Positions 1-9,128 of a stretch of DNA of 64,000 nucleotides are shown in pieces. The stretch spans positions 1 through 64,000 of the forward strand of contig CAWHFP010000010.1 in the NCBI GenBank assembly GCA_963828445.1, given 5' to 3'. Below the pieces are notes generated by a model. It was not told the DNA's origin. It worked only from the letters and a program-made list of their open reading frames with translations, and made no database searches. Source of the stretch: Bog-532 sp963828445. GTDB taxonomy: Bacteria; Actinomycetota; Actinomycetes; Streptosporangiales; Streptosporangiaceae. How positions within the stretch are numbered: the stretch's first letter is position 1; each line of letters starts with the position of its first letter. Made by a program: the position numbers and the translations under genes.

Positions 1-90
1 GACATCCGTGAGGCGCTGGCCGGCCACAGCACCGCCGACGCAGCGGTACTCACCAAGGACGAAGCGCTGCGCTTGATCGCTGACCAATGA
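1..90 (+). CDS. Type II antitoxin, C-terminal end (partial)
   Basis: The frame is open from the first base and ends in TGA at 88-90, giving 29 residues (DIREALAGHSTADAAVLTKD and so on to ADQ). Its stop overlaps the ATG of the following RelE-type toxin in an ATGA motif, the usual antitoxin-toxin arrangement. The C-terminal tail fits a Phd/YefM-type antitoxin that would neutralise the toxin and repress the operon, but the DNA-binding N-terminus lies outside the window, so the family is inferred from context. Confidence 0.6.
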   Translation, partial: DIREALAGHSTADAAVLTKDEALRLIADQ

Positions 91-368
91 GCGAAGGCGA
101 CTTTGCGATCGCCTGGACAGCGCCGGGCCGCCGCGCACTGGTCCGGTTGCCCGAGAAGGTAGCCACCGCCGCAGTCGAATTTCTCTACGGGTCGCTGGCC
201 GCCAACCCTCACCGCGTCGGCAAACCGCTCAAACTCGGGCTCGACGGGCTGCACAGCGCCCCCCGTGGCGACTACCGGGTGATCTACCGCATCGACGACC
301 GGCACCGTCGTGTCGACGCCGTGGCCATCGAACACCGCTCCGACATCTACCGGCCACGGCAATTCTGA
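87..368 (+). CDS. RelE/ParE-family toxin
   Basis: The 93-residue protein has the size and core of the RelE fold: AWTAPGRRALVRLPEKVA, then KPLKLGLDGLHSAPRGDYRVIYRIDD, where the GDYRVIY strand and basic residues match ribosome-dependent mRNA interferases. It ends in a short segment with VDAVAIEHRSDIYR, close to the usual RelE ending. The ATG overlaps the preceding antitoxin stop, so the two are translationally coupled. Known members cleave mRNA in the ribosomal A site; that activity is inferred here. Transcription probably starts upstream of the window and is repressed by the antitoxin complex. Confidence 0.85.
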   Translation: MSEGDFAIAWTAPGRRALVRLPEKVATAAVEFLYGSLAANPHRVGKPLKLGLDGLHSAPRGDYRVIYRIDDRHRRVDAVAIEHRSDIYRPRQF

Positions 369-432
369 CCCGTGCGGGCTGCGGCCGCCCGCTCCCGGTA
401 CGGAGCCGGGCGGCCGCCAGCAGGGACAAACT

Positions 433-1548
433 CTAGAGCCCGATCCGGGTGGCCAGCCGGTCGCGGTGGTAGTTGCCGTCGCCGAGGAACAGCTGGGTGG
501 ACTTGGCCCGCTTGAAATACAGGTGGGCGTCGTGTTCCCAGGTGAAGCCGATGCCGCCGTGGATCTGGATGTTCTCGGCGGCGACGTGGAAGTAGGTCTC
601 GGAGGCGTAGGCCTTGAGCAGGGAGGCCAGCACCGGGAGCTCCTCGGAGTCCTCGGCCACCGCGGCCGCGGCGTAGCCGACCGCCGAACGCAGCGACTCG
701 ACCTCGAGCAGCAGGTCGGCGCAGCGGTGCTTGATGGCCTGGAAACTGCCGATCGGGCGTCCGAACTGGTGCCGGATCTTGCCGTACTCCACGGCCATGT
801 CCAGGGCTCGCTGGGCCCCGCCGAGCTGCTCGGCGGCCAGGGCGATCGCGGCCACGTCCAGGGTCCGGTCCAGCACCGCGTCGGCGTCGCCGAGCGCGCC
901 GATCAGCTGGCCCGCCACCCCGGTGAACTCCAGCCGGGCCAGCTTCCGGGTCTGGTCCAGGGTCGGCAGCGCGGTCCGGGTCAGGCCGGCCGCGTCACCG
1001 TCCACCGCGAACAGGGACAGCCCGCCGTCGGTGGCCGCCACGACCAGGACCAGCCCGGCCGTGGCCCCGTCGAGCACGAAGCTCTTGTGCCCGTCGAGCT
1101 TCCAGTGCTCGCCTTCCTTGACCGCGGACAGCTTGATCGCGCCCGGGTCCCAGGAGCCGTCGTCCTCGGTGAAGGCCAGCGTGGCCACGGTCTCACCGGA
1201 GGCGATGCCGGGCAGCAGCTGCTGCCGCGCGCTCTCGTCCGGGCTGGCCAGCAGGGCCGTGGCCGCCAGCACCGCGCTGGCCAGGTACGGGCCGCCGTAC
1301 AGGGCGGCGCCGAACTCCTCCAGCACGATGACCTGCTCGGCGAAGCTGAACCCGGCTCCCCCGTAGGCCTCGGGGATGGCCAGGCTCTGCAGGCCCAGCT
1401 GCTCACCGGCCTGGGTCCAGACCGCCTGGTCGGTGCCGTCGTCGGTCTCCATCAGCTCGCGCACGCGGGTGATGGGCGCCCGGTCGGCCAGGAACCGCCG
1501 GACCGAGGTCCGCAGTTCTTCCTGCTCTTCGCTGACACCCAAGGTCAT
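433..1548 (-). CDS. Acyl-CoA dehydrogenase, short form (ACAD1)
   Basis: This 371-residue flavoprotein would oxidise an acyl-CoA to the 2-enoyl-CoA and pass electrons to EtfAB, which is encoded at 17.0-18.8 kb. It shows the three-part ACAD fold: an N-terminal helical domain (SEEQEELRTSVRRFLADRAP), a middle beta domain, and the C-terminal FAD contact RHQFGRPIGSFQAIKHR followed by IHGGIGFTWEHDAHLYFKRA. The start is the ATG at 1548, which overlaps the ligase stop as ATGA. It is the last gene of an operon reading down from 6.3 kb. Paired short and long ACADs occur as heteromers in steroid side-chain pathways; whether that applies here is open. Confidence 0.9.
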   Translation of the reverse strand: MTLGVSEEQEELRTSVRRFLADRAPITRVRELMETDDGTDQAVWTQAGEQLGLQSLAIPEAYGGAGFSFAEQVIVLEEFGAALYGGPYLASAVLAATALLASPDESARQQLLPGIASGETVATLAFTEDDGSWDPGAIKLSAVKEGEHWKLDGHKSFVLDGATAGLVLVVAATDGGLSLFAVDGDAAGLTRTALPTLDQTRKLARLEFTGVAGQLIGALGDADAVLDRTLDVAAIALAAEQLGGAQRALDMAVEYGKIRHQFGRPIGSFQAIKHRCADLLLEVESLRSAVGYAAAAVAEDSEELPVLASLLKAYASETYFHVAAENIQIHGGIGFTWEHDAHLYFKRAKSTQLFLGDGNYHRDRLATRIGL

Positions 1549-3774
1549 GAGTCTGCTCCTTCTCCGGTCACCACGAGCACGTCGAGGGCCTCGACCTGAT
1601 CGCCGTTCACGTACAGCGGGTTGACTTCCATGGCGCGCAGCGCGCCGTTCAGGGACAGGGCGGTACTGCCGAGCCCGGCGATGGCCTCGGCCACCGCGTC
1701 CAGGTTGGCGGCCTGGGTGCCGCGCGCGCCCTGCAGCAGCGGCAGCCCGCGCAGCTCGCCCAGCATGCGCTTGACCTCGGCGGTATCGACCGGGAGCACG
1801 CGCAGGCTGGTGTCCTTGAGGATCTCGACCCAGATGCCGCCCAGCCCGACCGCCAGCACCGGGCCGAAGGTGGGGTCGATGGTCACACCGGCCAGCAGCT
1901 CGGCACCGCCCGAGCGCATCGGGGTGACCAGGACGCCGTCGATGCTGGCCCCGGTGACCGCGTCGCCCGCGGCGCGGACCTTCTCGTAACCGGCCCGCAC
2001 GTCGTCCTCGGTGCTCAGACCGAGGACCACGCCGCCGATGTCGGACTTGTGGATGATCTGGGCCGAGCAGATCTTCAGGGCCGCCGGCAGCCCGACCCGG
2101 CGGGCGATCTCCACCGCCTCGTCGGCCGAGTTGGCCAGGCCGCCCGGGACCACCGGCACCCCGGTGGACTCCAGCAGCTTCCGCGCGGCCGCCTCCGACC
2201 AGGGACCGGTGGCCGCTGTCCCCGGCCTGGCCGTTGGACGTGGCGCCCGCGGCCGGCGCGCCGAGCGGGGTCCGGACCCGGCCCCGGTTCTCCCGCCAGC
2301 GGATCGCGTGCCCGAGCGCGTTGATCCCCTCGTTCAGCCCGCCCAGCACGGTCAGCCCGTGCTGGGTGAGCAGCTGCCGGCCGTAGGCGCTGACGTCGAC
2401 GCAGGTGGAGCCGACCGGGATGACCGGGATCGGGGCCGAAGCCATCCGCTCGGCCAGCCAGGCCAGCCGGGCTTCCAGGGTGGCGGCCATGGCCTCGTCC
2501 GGCGGCCGCACCTCGGGCAGGTTGACCCCGGAGAACAGGATGAAGTCCAGGTTGGGGTCGTCGACCGCGATGTCCAGGGCGTGGTCCAGCGCGGTGAGCT
2601 GCTCCTTGCGGGCCGACAGGTTGGCCAGCGTGCCGAACGCGGTGACGTCCAGCGGGTTGTGGGCGGCGGCGAACGGCGGCATCAGCGGGGTGATGGCCTC
2701 GATCGTCTCCGGCGAGAACTCCGGGATCTCGATGTGGTGGGCGCTGGCGGTGTCGGCGATGATGTCGCAGGCTCCGCCGGACGCGGTCAGCACGCCCATC
2801 CGCCGCCCCTGCGGCCAGCGGTCGTAGCCGAGCACCGCGCCGGTGGTCAGCAGTTCCTCGATGCTGGTGACCCGGATGATGTTGAGCTGGCGCAGGACCG
2901 CGTCCACCACGGCGTCGTCGCCGACCACCGAGCCGGTGTGGGCCAGGGCCGCCTGCTGGCCGGCCGGGCTGGAGCCGACCTTCAGGGCCACGATCGGCTT
3001 GCCGGCCCGGTCCGCCTTCTCGGCCACCTCGGCGAAGCGGGCCGGGTCCCCGATCTCCTCCAGGAACAGGCAGATGACCCGGGTGGCCTCGTCCTCGACC
3101 AGGTAGTCGAGGACGTCGACCGTCTTCATCATGCATTCGTTGCCCATCGAGGTCAGCACGGACAGGCCGATGCCGTGGGCCTTGGCGAAGGTCAGCACCA
3201 CGCTGGCCAGCGCCCCGCTCTGCAGGGCCACCCCGACCGGCCCGGCGGTCAGCGGGTTGGGCAGGTTGAGCGCGTACGGCGCCGACCGGGTGTGCGCGTT
3301 GACGAACCCCAGGCAGTTCGGTCCGAGCACGGTGACGTCGTTCTCGATGGCCCGGGCCACCATCGAGTCCTCCAGCGCCAGGCCTTCCGGGCCGACCTCG
3401 CGGTAGCCGGAGGCCAGCACCACCGCGTTCTTGATGCCGGCCGCGCCCATGTCATCCAGGACGCTCTCCACCGCGTGCACCGGGGCCAGCAGGAAGGCCA
3501 GGTCGGCGGGCTCCGGCAGATCCAACAGGGACGGCACCACCGGCAGCCCGAACGCGCTCTTGGCCTTGGGGTGGACCGCCATCAGCGGCCCGGTGAAGCC
3601 GGTGGTCGCGGTGCTGGCGATGATGAGGCGGGCCCAGCCGGAATTGTCGGAGGCCCCGACCATGGCGATGCTCTTGGGAGCGAAGAAGTCCCGCAGCCGC
3701 TCCGGGGTGACGAGCTTCCTGGAGGCGAGATAGTTGGCGGTGCGCAGGTCGGGCTCGGTGTCCAGGTTGGCCAT
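1545..3774 (-). pseudogene. ADP-forming acyl-CoA ligase, frameshifted
   Basis: The gene encodes an acetyl-CoA synthetase (ADP-forming)-type acid:CoA ligase that would activate the pathway substrate. Residues 1-120 form the CoA-binding Rossmann domain (SIAMVGASDNSGWARLI). Residues 180-310 carry the succinyl-CoA-ligase-like domain with the likely phosphohistidine in LAHTGS. The ATP-grasp domain (PALKICSAQIIHKSDIGGVV) is read in another frame. The break is at the C4 run 2220-2223: the first frame ends in nonsense after NGQAG, and removing one base joins it to TAATGPWSEAAARKLLESTG and on to the stop at 1545. All three domains are otherwise complete, so a sequencing error is at least as likely as inactivation. 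It starts 5 bases after the upstream ACAD stop. Confidence 0.85.
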
Positions 3775-3778
3775 CGGC

Positions 3779-5002
3779 TCAGCCCGCCACGCGCGGCTCT
3801 TTGGGCAGGCCCAGGGCGCGCTCGCCGATGATGTTGCGCTGGATCTCGCTGGTGCCGGAGTAGATGGTGCCGGCCCGGCTGGACAGGAACACGCTCTGCC
3901 AGGAGGTGACCGGATAGTCGTCGCCGTCCGGCCGCAGCAGCGCGTCCGGGCCCTCGATGTCCATGGCCAGCTCGCCGAGCTTCTTGTGGTACTCGCTCCA
4001 GAACAGCTTGGCCACCGAGGCCTCCGGACCGGGCGGCCGGCCCGCGGCCAGCGCGGCCAGCGTGCGCAGGCCGCTGAAGCGCATCAGCTCGACCTGGGTG
4101 TAGGCCCAGGCCAGGCGCTGCCGGATCAGCGGGTCGGAGATCTTGCCGCGCTTGCGGGCGGTCTCGACCAGCTCCCAGAACTCGCGCTCGAAGCCGAGGT
4201 GGGCCACGGTGGCGCGGCCGCCGCGCTCGTGCCCGAGCGTGGTCATGGCCACCCGCCAGCCGTTGTTCAGGCCACCGATGACGTTGAACAGCGGGGCCCG
4301 GACCCCGTCCAGGAAGTCCTCGCAGAACTCGGCCGCGCCCGACAGCTGCCTGATGGCCCGGTACTCGACCCCGGGTCCGGTGAAGTCGATCAGCACGTAG
4401 GACAGGCCGCGGTGCTTCTCGGCGTCCGGGTCGGTCCGGCACAGCAGGAACATCATGGTGGCCCGGGCCGCCCCCGAGGTCCACACCTTCTGCCCGCTGA
4501 CCACGATCTCGTCGCCCTCGACCACGCCCCGGGTCTCGACCGCGGCCAGGTCGGAGCCGTGGTTGGGCTCGGAGAAGCCCTGGCAGTAGACGTCTTCACC
4601 GGCGATGATCCGGGGCAGGAAGTACTCCTTCTGCTCCGGGCTGCCGTGCACGATGATGGACGGCCCGACCAGCGACTCACCCATGCCCCGGGTCACCCGC
4701 GGCACCCCGGCCCGGTAGAACTCCTCGTTGAGGACGGCCACCCGGACCGCGTCCATGCCCTGGCCGCCGAACTCCTCCGGCCACTGCGGGCAGATCAGCT
4801 TCTGGTCCTGCAGCTTGGCCACCCACTCGGCGTACGCGGGGTGGGTGGTGGCGGCGGCGATCTTCTCTCGGCTGCGGCCGCCCGCGGTGCTGGGCATGTT
4901 CCAGTCGATCAGGCTGGCCAGCGCCTCGGGCGCCTCGGCCGCGATCCAGTCCCGCAGCTCAGCGCGGAATTGCGCGATCTCCGGGCCAAGGTCAAGTTCC
5001 AT
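3779..5002 (-). CDS. Acyl-CoA dehydrogenase (ACAD2)
   Basis: This is a 407-residue acyl-CoA dehydrogenase. Visible marks are CQGFSEPNHGSDLAAVETRG (substrate and flavin contact), GQKVWTSGA in the beta domain, and a C-terminal end with SGTSEIQRNIIGERALGLPK, which is typical of the FadE group acting on bulky or steroid-like acyl-CoAs. The ATG at 5002 has GGAGG about ten bases upstream. It is preceded by ACAD3 with a 38-base gap and followed at once by the ligase. The neighbouring large ACADs may form a heteromer; this is inferred from gene order only. Confidence 0.9.
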   Translation of the reverse strand: MELDLGPEIAQFRAELRDWIAAEAPEALASLIDWNMPSTAGGRSREKIAAATTHPAYAEWVAKLQDQKLICPQWPEEFGGQGMDAVRVAVLNEEFYRAGVPRVTRGMGESLVGPSIIVHGSPEQKEYFLPRIIAGEDVYCQGFSEPNHGSDLAAVETRGVVEGDEIVVSGQKVWTSGAARATMMFLLCRTDPDAEKHRGLSYVLIDFTGPGVEYRAIRQLSGAAEFCEDFLDGVRAPLFNVIGGLNNGWRVAMTTLGHERGGRATVAHLGFEREFWELVETARKRGKISDPLIRQRLAWAYTQVELMRFSGLRTLAALAAGRPPGPEASVAKLFWSEYHKKLGELAMDIEGPDALLRPDGDDYPVTSWQSVFLSSRAGTIYSGTSEIQRNIIGERALGLPKEPRVAG

Positions 5003-5040
5003 GGGAGAGCCTCCGTGAGTCCTTTTCTGCTCAGTTCTTT

Positions 5041-6321
5041 TCAGTTCTTTTCCGGCTTTTCGGCCCGCTGGGTGCCGATGGTGAGGTCTCTGAACGGGAC
5101 ATCCCGGTCGGTCCGGGGCTCCTTGGGCAGGCCGAGCAGGCGCTCGCCGACGATGCCGCGCTGGATCTCGTCGGTGCCGCCCGCGATCGAGGCGCCCGGG
5201 CTGGACAGCGCCCGGTGCTGGACCTCGCCGCCGCCGGTGGTGTCCGGGCCGGCCAGCATGCCCTGGGCGCCCAGCACCGACATCCCGGTGTCCCGGCCCT
5301 CCCGGACCAGCTGGGACCGGGCCAGCTTGGTCAGGGAGCCGCGGGCGCTGGGCCGCTTGCCGTCCCGGGCGCTCTGGCCGCCGCGGGCCAGGTAGCCGTT
5401 GGTGGTCTCCTGGGCCCACAGCGCGGCCAGCTCCTGGCGCCGGACCGGGTCGGTGGTCTCGCCGAGCTTGCCGGCCACGTCGATGACCAGCTCGCTGACG
5501 CCGGTGCGGCCGGTGGTGCGGGCGGCCGCGGCCCGGGCGGCGGCCGCGCCGGCCTGCTGGTCCAGGTGACCGACCTTGCTTCCGGGCATGGCCGACGGCA
5601 GCGAGACCATGAACCGCTCGTACATGAGCACGGTGACCGCCACCGACCAGCCGTTGCCGGGTTCGGAGACCATCCGGTCGTCGTCGATGTGGGCGCCGGT
5701 GAAGAACACCTCGTTGAAGTGGTGCTCACCGTTCATCTGGTGCAGCGGCCGGACCTCGATGGCGGGCTGGCCGACGTCGATGATGAAGAAGCTCAGGCCC
5801 TGGTGCTTGGGCACGTCCCGGTTGGTCCGGGCCAGCAGCATGCCCCGGTCGGCCCACTGGGCCCCGGACGTCCACACCTTCTGGCCGTCCACGGTCCAGC
5901 CCCCGCCGTCGCCGTGGACGGCGCGGGTCTGGGCGCTGGCCAGGTCCGACCCGGAGCCGGGCTCGGAGAAGAACTGGCACCAGGACTCCTCGCCGCGGAC
6001 CAGGGCGGGCAGGAAGCGGGCCTTCTGCTCGTCGCTGGCGTGCAGCAGCAGCATCGGGCCGCCCAGCAGCTGGCCCAGGCCGGTCGGCGGCGGCAGCGCC
6101 CCGGACTCCGGGAAGGCCGACCGGACCCCGGCCGCCGCGTCGTTGGAGAGCCCCTGGCCGAACCAGGCCTCGGGCCAGGTCGGGAAGGCCCAGCCGGAGT
6201 CGGCCAGCCGGGCCCACCAGGCCCGCACGGTCAGCTCGGGGTCCCAGTTGTCGGTCAGCCAGCGGAGCGCACCCTCGCGGGCCGCGTGGTAAGCGTCGGA
6301 CCGGTCATCAGGCTCGGGCAT
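5041..6321 (-). CDS. Acyl-CoA dehydrogenase (ACAD3), first gene of the operon
   Basis: The 426-residue protein shares the ACAD3/ACAD2 pattern: CQFFSEPGSGSDLASAQTRA, GQKVWTSGAQWADRG, then GGTDEIQRGIVGERLLGLPK near the end. The start is the ATG at 6321 because GGAAGGGG lies just upstream; a GTG at 6366 would place the start inside the operator region. It is the promoter-proximal gene of the ACAD3-ACAD2-ligase-ACAD1 operon. The 30-bp operator at 6365-6394 lies 44 bases before the start, so the whole unit is predicted to be under the local TetR proteins. Substrate identity is not visible. Confidence 0.9.
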   Translation of the reverse strand: MPEPDDRSDAYHAAREGALRWLTDNWDPELTVRAWWARLADSGWAFPTWPEAWFGQGLSNDAAAGVRSAFPESGALPPPTGLGQLLGGPMLLLHASDEQKARFLPALVRGEESWCQFFSEPGSGSDLASAQTRAVHGDGGGWTVDGQKVWTSGAQWADRGMLLARTNRDVPKHQGLSFFIIDVGQPAIEVRPLHQMNGEHHFNEVFFTGAHIDDDRMVSEPGNGWSVAVTVLMYERFMVSLPSAMPGSKVGHLDQQAGAAAARAAAARTTGRTGVSELVIDVAGKLGETTDPVRRQELAALWAQETTNGYLARGGQSARDGKRPSARGSLTKLARSQLVREGRDTGMSVLGAQGMLAGPDTTGGGEVQHRALSSPGASIAGGTDEIQRGIVGERLLGLPKEPRTDRDVPFRDLTIGTQRAEKPEKN

Positions 6322-6364
6322 GTCGGCCCCTTCCCGGGGCGGCCGTCGCGGGGCGGCGGTGCCC

Positions 6365-6394
6365 ACAGAAATTAATCCTAGAATTTAATTCTAG
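6365..6394. promoter_or_regulatory. TetR-type operator A (ACAD operon)
   Basis: The 30-bp element reads ACAGAA-ATTAA-TCCTAGAA-TTTAA-TTCTAG. Its right 17 bp (6378-6394, CTAGAATTTAATTCTAG) is a perfect palindrome with a one-base centre. The same layout of half-site, five bases, central TTCTAGAA-like block, five bases, half-site recurs at six other starts in this window. It lies 44 bases upstream of ACAD3. Binding by the TetR paralogues at 9.1 and 22.1 kb is inferred. Confidence 0.75.
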
Positions 6395-6541
6395 ATTGAT
6401 CAAAACTCGGAGCCCGGTCCGCTGTCAAGGGCCGGGCGGGACGCGGCCGGCCGGTCCGCAGGGGGGACCGGCCGGCCAGGTCATTCCGCCGGGAGCGCGC
6501 CGCCGCCGGGAGCGCTGACGCCGGGAGCGCCGACGCCGGGC

Positions 6542-7957
6542 TCAGGTGGAGATCTGCTCCAGGACGGCGTTGCGCTGGTTCATGCCGAACCGCCCGATGA
6601 TGAGGGACGGCAGCAGCGCGCAGAGCAGGGCCACCCAGAGGATCCAGCCGTAGTAGCCGTGGGCGGCGGTCGAGGTGAACAGGGTGCTGATCAGCAGCGG
6701 GCCGAGCAGGGTGCCGAGGTGGCCGACACCGTCGGTCCAGCCGGTGCCCACCGAACGCAGCCGGGTCGGGTACGCCGCCGACGTGTAGTTGTACATGTTG
6801 AACAGCCACAGGAAACCGAACGCGGTGGTGACGATGCTGATGACCGCGATGCCGGCCGTCGAGTGCACCACCAGCAGGAACAGGAAGCCGGCCGCGTAGA
6901 CGATGCCCGCGACCATGATGAGGTTCTTGCGCTCGAACCGCTCGCCAAAGAACGAGCAGGCGAAGAAGGCCAGCAGCACGACCGGCAGCGTGACCAGGCC
7001 GACGCCGCCCCACAGGAAGATCTGGTGGGCGGTCCAGTGGTGGGCGACCAGGTAGGTCGGCATGTACGAGGTGCCGCCGTACACGATGCCGGGGTAGCCG
7101 AGGATCCAGACCACCAGCAGCAGGATCGTGCGCCTGCGATAGCGGCCCATGAACAGCTCGTTGGCCGGGACCTTCTCGGTCTGCACCACCGGGTGGGCCT
7201 CGAGGTCAGGCTCGGGCAGCGATCCGAAGATCCTGGTCGCCCGGGCCTCCCAGCGGCTCACGATGTGGTTGGCCTTCTCCTCCTTGCCGTGGCTTTCCAG
7301 CCAGCGCGGTGATTCGGGCAGCAGCAGGCCCAGCGGGACCAGGATGAAGATCTGGATGCCGGCCAGCGCGAACAGGAACCACCTGAAGTGGCTGGGGATC
7401 CAGAAGTAGGCCAGGATGGCCGGGACCAGGGCCACCCCCGCGGTCAGCATCTGCGTCCGCATGGCGATCTTGTGCCGGGATCCGGGCGGAGCCACCTCGT
7501 GCAGGTAGACGGCGTTGGTGGCCAGCATGAAGCCCATGCCGATGGCGAACAGGAAACACCACAGCAGCAGCCAGCCGAAGCTGTTGGTGAAGCCCAGTGG
7601 CCACAGGAACACCGCGTCGACGATGGCCGAGGCGACCAGGACCTTCTTGCGGCCGTACCGGTCGCCCAGGAAGCCGCCCAGCCACTCGCCGACCAGGATG
7701 CCGCCGCCGACGTTGGCCGCCAGCAGCACCGAGAACTCGAAGTTGGACATGCCCCTGGGCTCCCACAGGAACGGGTAGAGCCGGGCCGGCATGCCGTCGG
7801 TGGCGATGATCAGGCCCCAGTAGATCTGGGTGATGGCCGCGATCTGGTACTGGATCCGGCTCAGCGGCAATCGGTCGATGCGGGCGGCGATATCACCCTG
7901 GGTGAGGCGGGCGGTGACGCCGGCCGGTGCGGGATTGGTCGCGGGGTTGGTCGTCAT
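6542..7957 (-). CDS. MFS transporter, sugar-porter/aromatic-acid type
   Basis: This 471-residue inner-membrane protein has about twelve hydrophobic helices. It has the MFS loop signature GGFLGDRYGRKKVLVAS after helix 2, a sugar-porter-like LLPESPRWLESHGKEEKA segment before the central loop, and FFGERFERKNLIMVAG in the second half. Family members of this mixed type import carboxylates, aromatic acids or polyols by proton symport. It follows the enoyl-CoA hydratase gene by 35 bases in the same direction, so the likely cargo is the acid degraded by this regulon. It has no operator of its own. The substrate cannot be read from the sequence. Confidence 0.85.
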   Translation of the reverse strand: MTTNPATNPAPAGVTARLTQGDIAARIDRLPLSRIQYQIAAITQIYWGLIIATDGMPARLYPFLWEPRGMSNFEFSVLLAANVGGGILVGEWLGGFLGDRYGRKKVLVASAIVDAVFLWPLGFTNSFGWLLLWCFLFAIGMGFMLATNAVYLHEVAPPGSRHKIAMRTQMLTAGVALVPAILAYFWIPSHFRWFLFALAGIQIFILVPLGLLLPESPRWLESHGKEEKANHIVSRWEARATRIFGSLPEPDLEAHPVVQTEKVPANELFMGRYRRRTILLLVVWILGYPGIVYGGTSYMPTYLVAHHWTAHQIFLWGGVGLVTLPVVLLAFFACSFFGERFERKNLIMVAGIVYAAGFLFLLVVHSTAGIAVISIVTTAFGFLWLFNMYNYTSAAYPTRLRSVGTGWTDGVGHLGTLLGPLLISTLFTSTAAHGYYGWILWVALLCALLPSLIIGRFGMNQRNAVLEQIST

Positions 7958-7992
7958 CCGGATCCTCCTTGAGCCCGGGCCACCAGGCCCGG

Positions 7993-8862
7993 TTAACGCA
8001 GGGTGGCTGGGTCGGTCGCCGCCAGCTGCGGCGGGAAGTCTCTGGTCTTGGCCAGCGGCCAGTTCGGGGTCCGCTTCTGCAGGAAGGCGGCGATGCCCTC
8101 GCGGGCGTCGGCCTGCTGCCCGGTCCAGCGGAAGACGTCGCTCTCCAGGTCGTGGTGCCGGGACCGGTCCGGTTCTTCCAGGCCCCGGTAGACCAGGGCC
8201 TTGGTCGCCGCGGCCGACATCGCCGAGGTGTTGGTGGCGATGTCGTGGGCCAGCTCCTGGGCGGCGGGCAGCACCTGGTCGGCGGGCAGGGCCCGGGACA
8301 CCAGGCCCAGGGCCGCCGCCTCGGTCCCGCTGAACGGGCGCCCGGTCAGCAGCAGCTCCATCCCGGCCGAAAGGCCGGCCAGCCGCGGCACCAGCCAGGT
8401 GGCGCCGAACTCGGCCACGATGCCGCGCCGCGGGAACACGAAGCTGTACTTGGCGTCGGCCGCGGCGATCCTGATGTCCCAGGCCATGGGGATGGTGAGC
8501 CCCATGCCGGCCGCGGAGCCGTTCATGGCGGCGATCAGCGGCGTGCGCAGCAGCCAGGGGTGAGCCAGGTAGGGCTCGGGGTCGCGTTCGGGCGGCGGGC
8601 CATCCCCGTTGGCCGGGTTGGCCGGGGCCGGGCCGCGGAACGTGTCGGCGCCCCGGCGGCTGAGGTCGGCGCCCACGCTGAAGTACCGGCCCTGGCCGGT
8701 CAGCACGATGGCCCGGATGCTGTCGTCGTGCTCGAACCGCTCCAGGGCCTGGTTGAGCTCGGCCCGCATGGTGCCCGAGAACGCGTTGCGGTGATCGGGG
8801 CGATTGAGCCAGATGGTCGCGACACCGGCATCGGATTCGGTCCGGACCTCATGCTCCGCCAT
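7993..8862 (-). CDS. Enoyl-CoA hydratase/isomerase family protein
   Basis: This 289-residue crotonase-fold protein would hydrate the 2-enoyl-CoA made by the ACADs. It shows the first oxyanion segment GRYFSVGADLSRRGADTF, the second one AAMNGSAAGMGLTIPMAWD, and the acidic catalytic position in RRGIVAEFGATWLVPRLAG. The ATG at 8862 is chosen; a GTG two codons earlier (8868) is possible because the ribosome site is weak. It is the first gene of a two-gene operon with the MFS importer. The regulon operator lies 20 bases upstream, and a Crp-like site is about 95 bases upstream. Confidence 0.88.
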   Translation of the reverse strand: MAEHEVRTESDAGVATIWLNRPDHRNAFSGTMRAELNQALERFEHDDSIRAIVLTGQGRYFSVGADLSRRGADTFRGPAPANPANGDGPPPERDPEPYLAHPWLLRTPLIAAMNGSAAGMGLTIPMAWDIRIAAADAKYSFVFPRRGIVAEFGATWLVPRLAGLSAGMELLLTGRPFSGTEAAALGLVSRALPADQVLPAAQELAHDIATNTSAMSAAATKALVYRGLEEPDRSRHHDLESDVFRWTGQQADAREGIAAFLQKRTPNWPLAKTRDFPPQLAATDPATLR

Positions 8863-8881
8863 ACGCACCGCCGCGTGTTTC

Positions 8882-8911
8882 TCAGAGGTAAACTCTAGAA
8901 TTAGGTACTAG
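8882..8911. promoter_or_regulatory. TetR-type operator B (hydratase-MFS operon)
   Basis: The element reads TCAGAG-GTAAA-CTCTAGAA-TTAGG-TACTAG, the same 6-5-8-5-6 plan as operator A. A further weak half-site (CTCTAC at 8919-8924) continues the 13-base phasing, so up to four half-sites may be present. It is 20 bases before the hydratase start, where a bound repressor would block initiation. Confidence 0.7.
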
Positions 8912-8956
8912 GATCTACCTCTACGAGCCGGTGTCAAGATCTTGAGCGGCAGAATT

Positions 8957-8972
8957 TGTGACCGGGGTCACG
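8957..8972. promoter_or_regulatory. Crp/GlxR-like site
   Basis: TGTGA-CCGGGG-TCACG matches the TGTGA-N6-TCACA Crp consensus at nine of ten positions and is a perfect GTGACC/GGTCAC inverted repeat. It lies about 95 bases upstream of the hydratase-MFS operon, a position suited to activation or carbon-source control. Such a site can occur by chance in GC-rich DNA. Confidence 0.4.
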
Positions 8973-8973
8973 G

Positions 8974-8990
8974 CCGGGCGGGCCGCCCGG
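8974..8990 (-). terminator. Hairpin downstream of TetR1
   Basis: CCGGGCG-GGC-CGCCCGG forms a seven-base-pair GC stem with a three-base loop. On the minus strand it lies about 140 bases after the TetR1 stop and before the hydratase promoter, so it could end TetR1 transcription. No U-tract follows. Confidence 0.3.
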
Positions 8991-9128
8991 AACCGCAAAG
9001 GCCGAGCAGGCCGGGGCTTTCGCGACCACGCTCGCGGACGGTGTTCGGCGCAGCAAGAACTGCACACACTTCAGTGCGACCGCAGATTATTTCGAAGGTC
9101 GGGGCCTGAGTCCGGCCGAGCCGCCCCG

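Noticed and set aside
433..3774. A single 1,113-residue ligase-dehydrogenase fusion
   Set aside because: The middle 200 residues are Arg/Gly-rich nonsense. The true ATP-grasp domain is in another frame, and ACAD1 has its own ATG at 1548 in an ATGA overlap.
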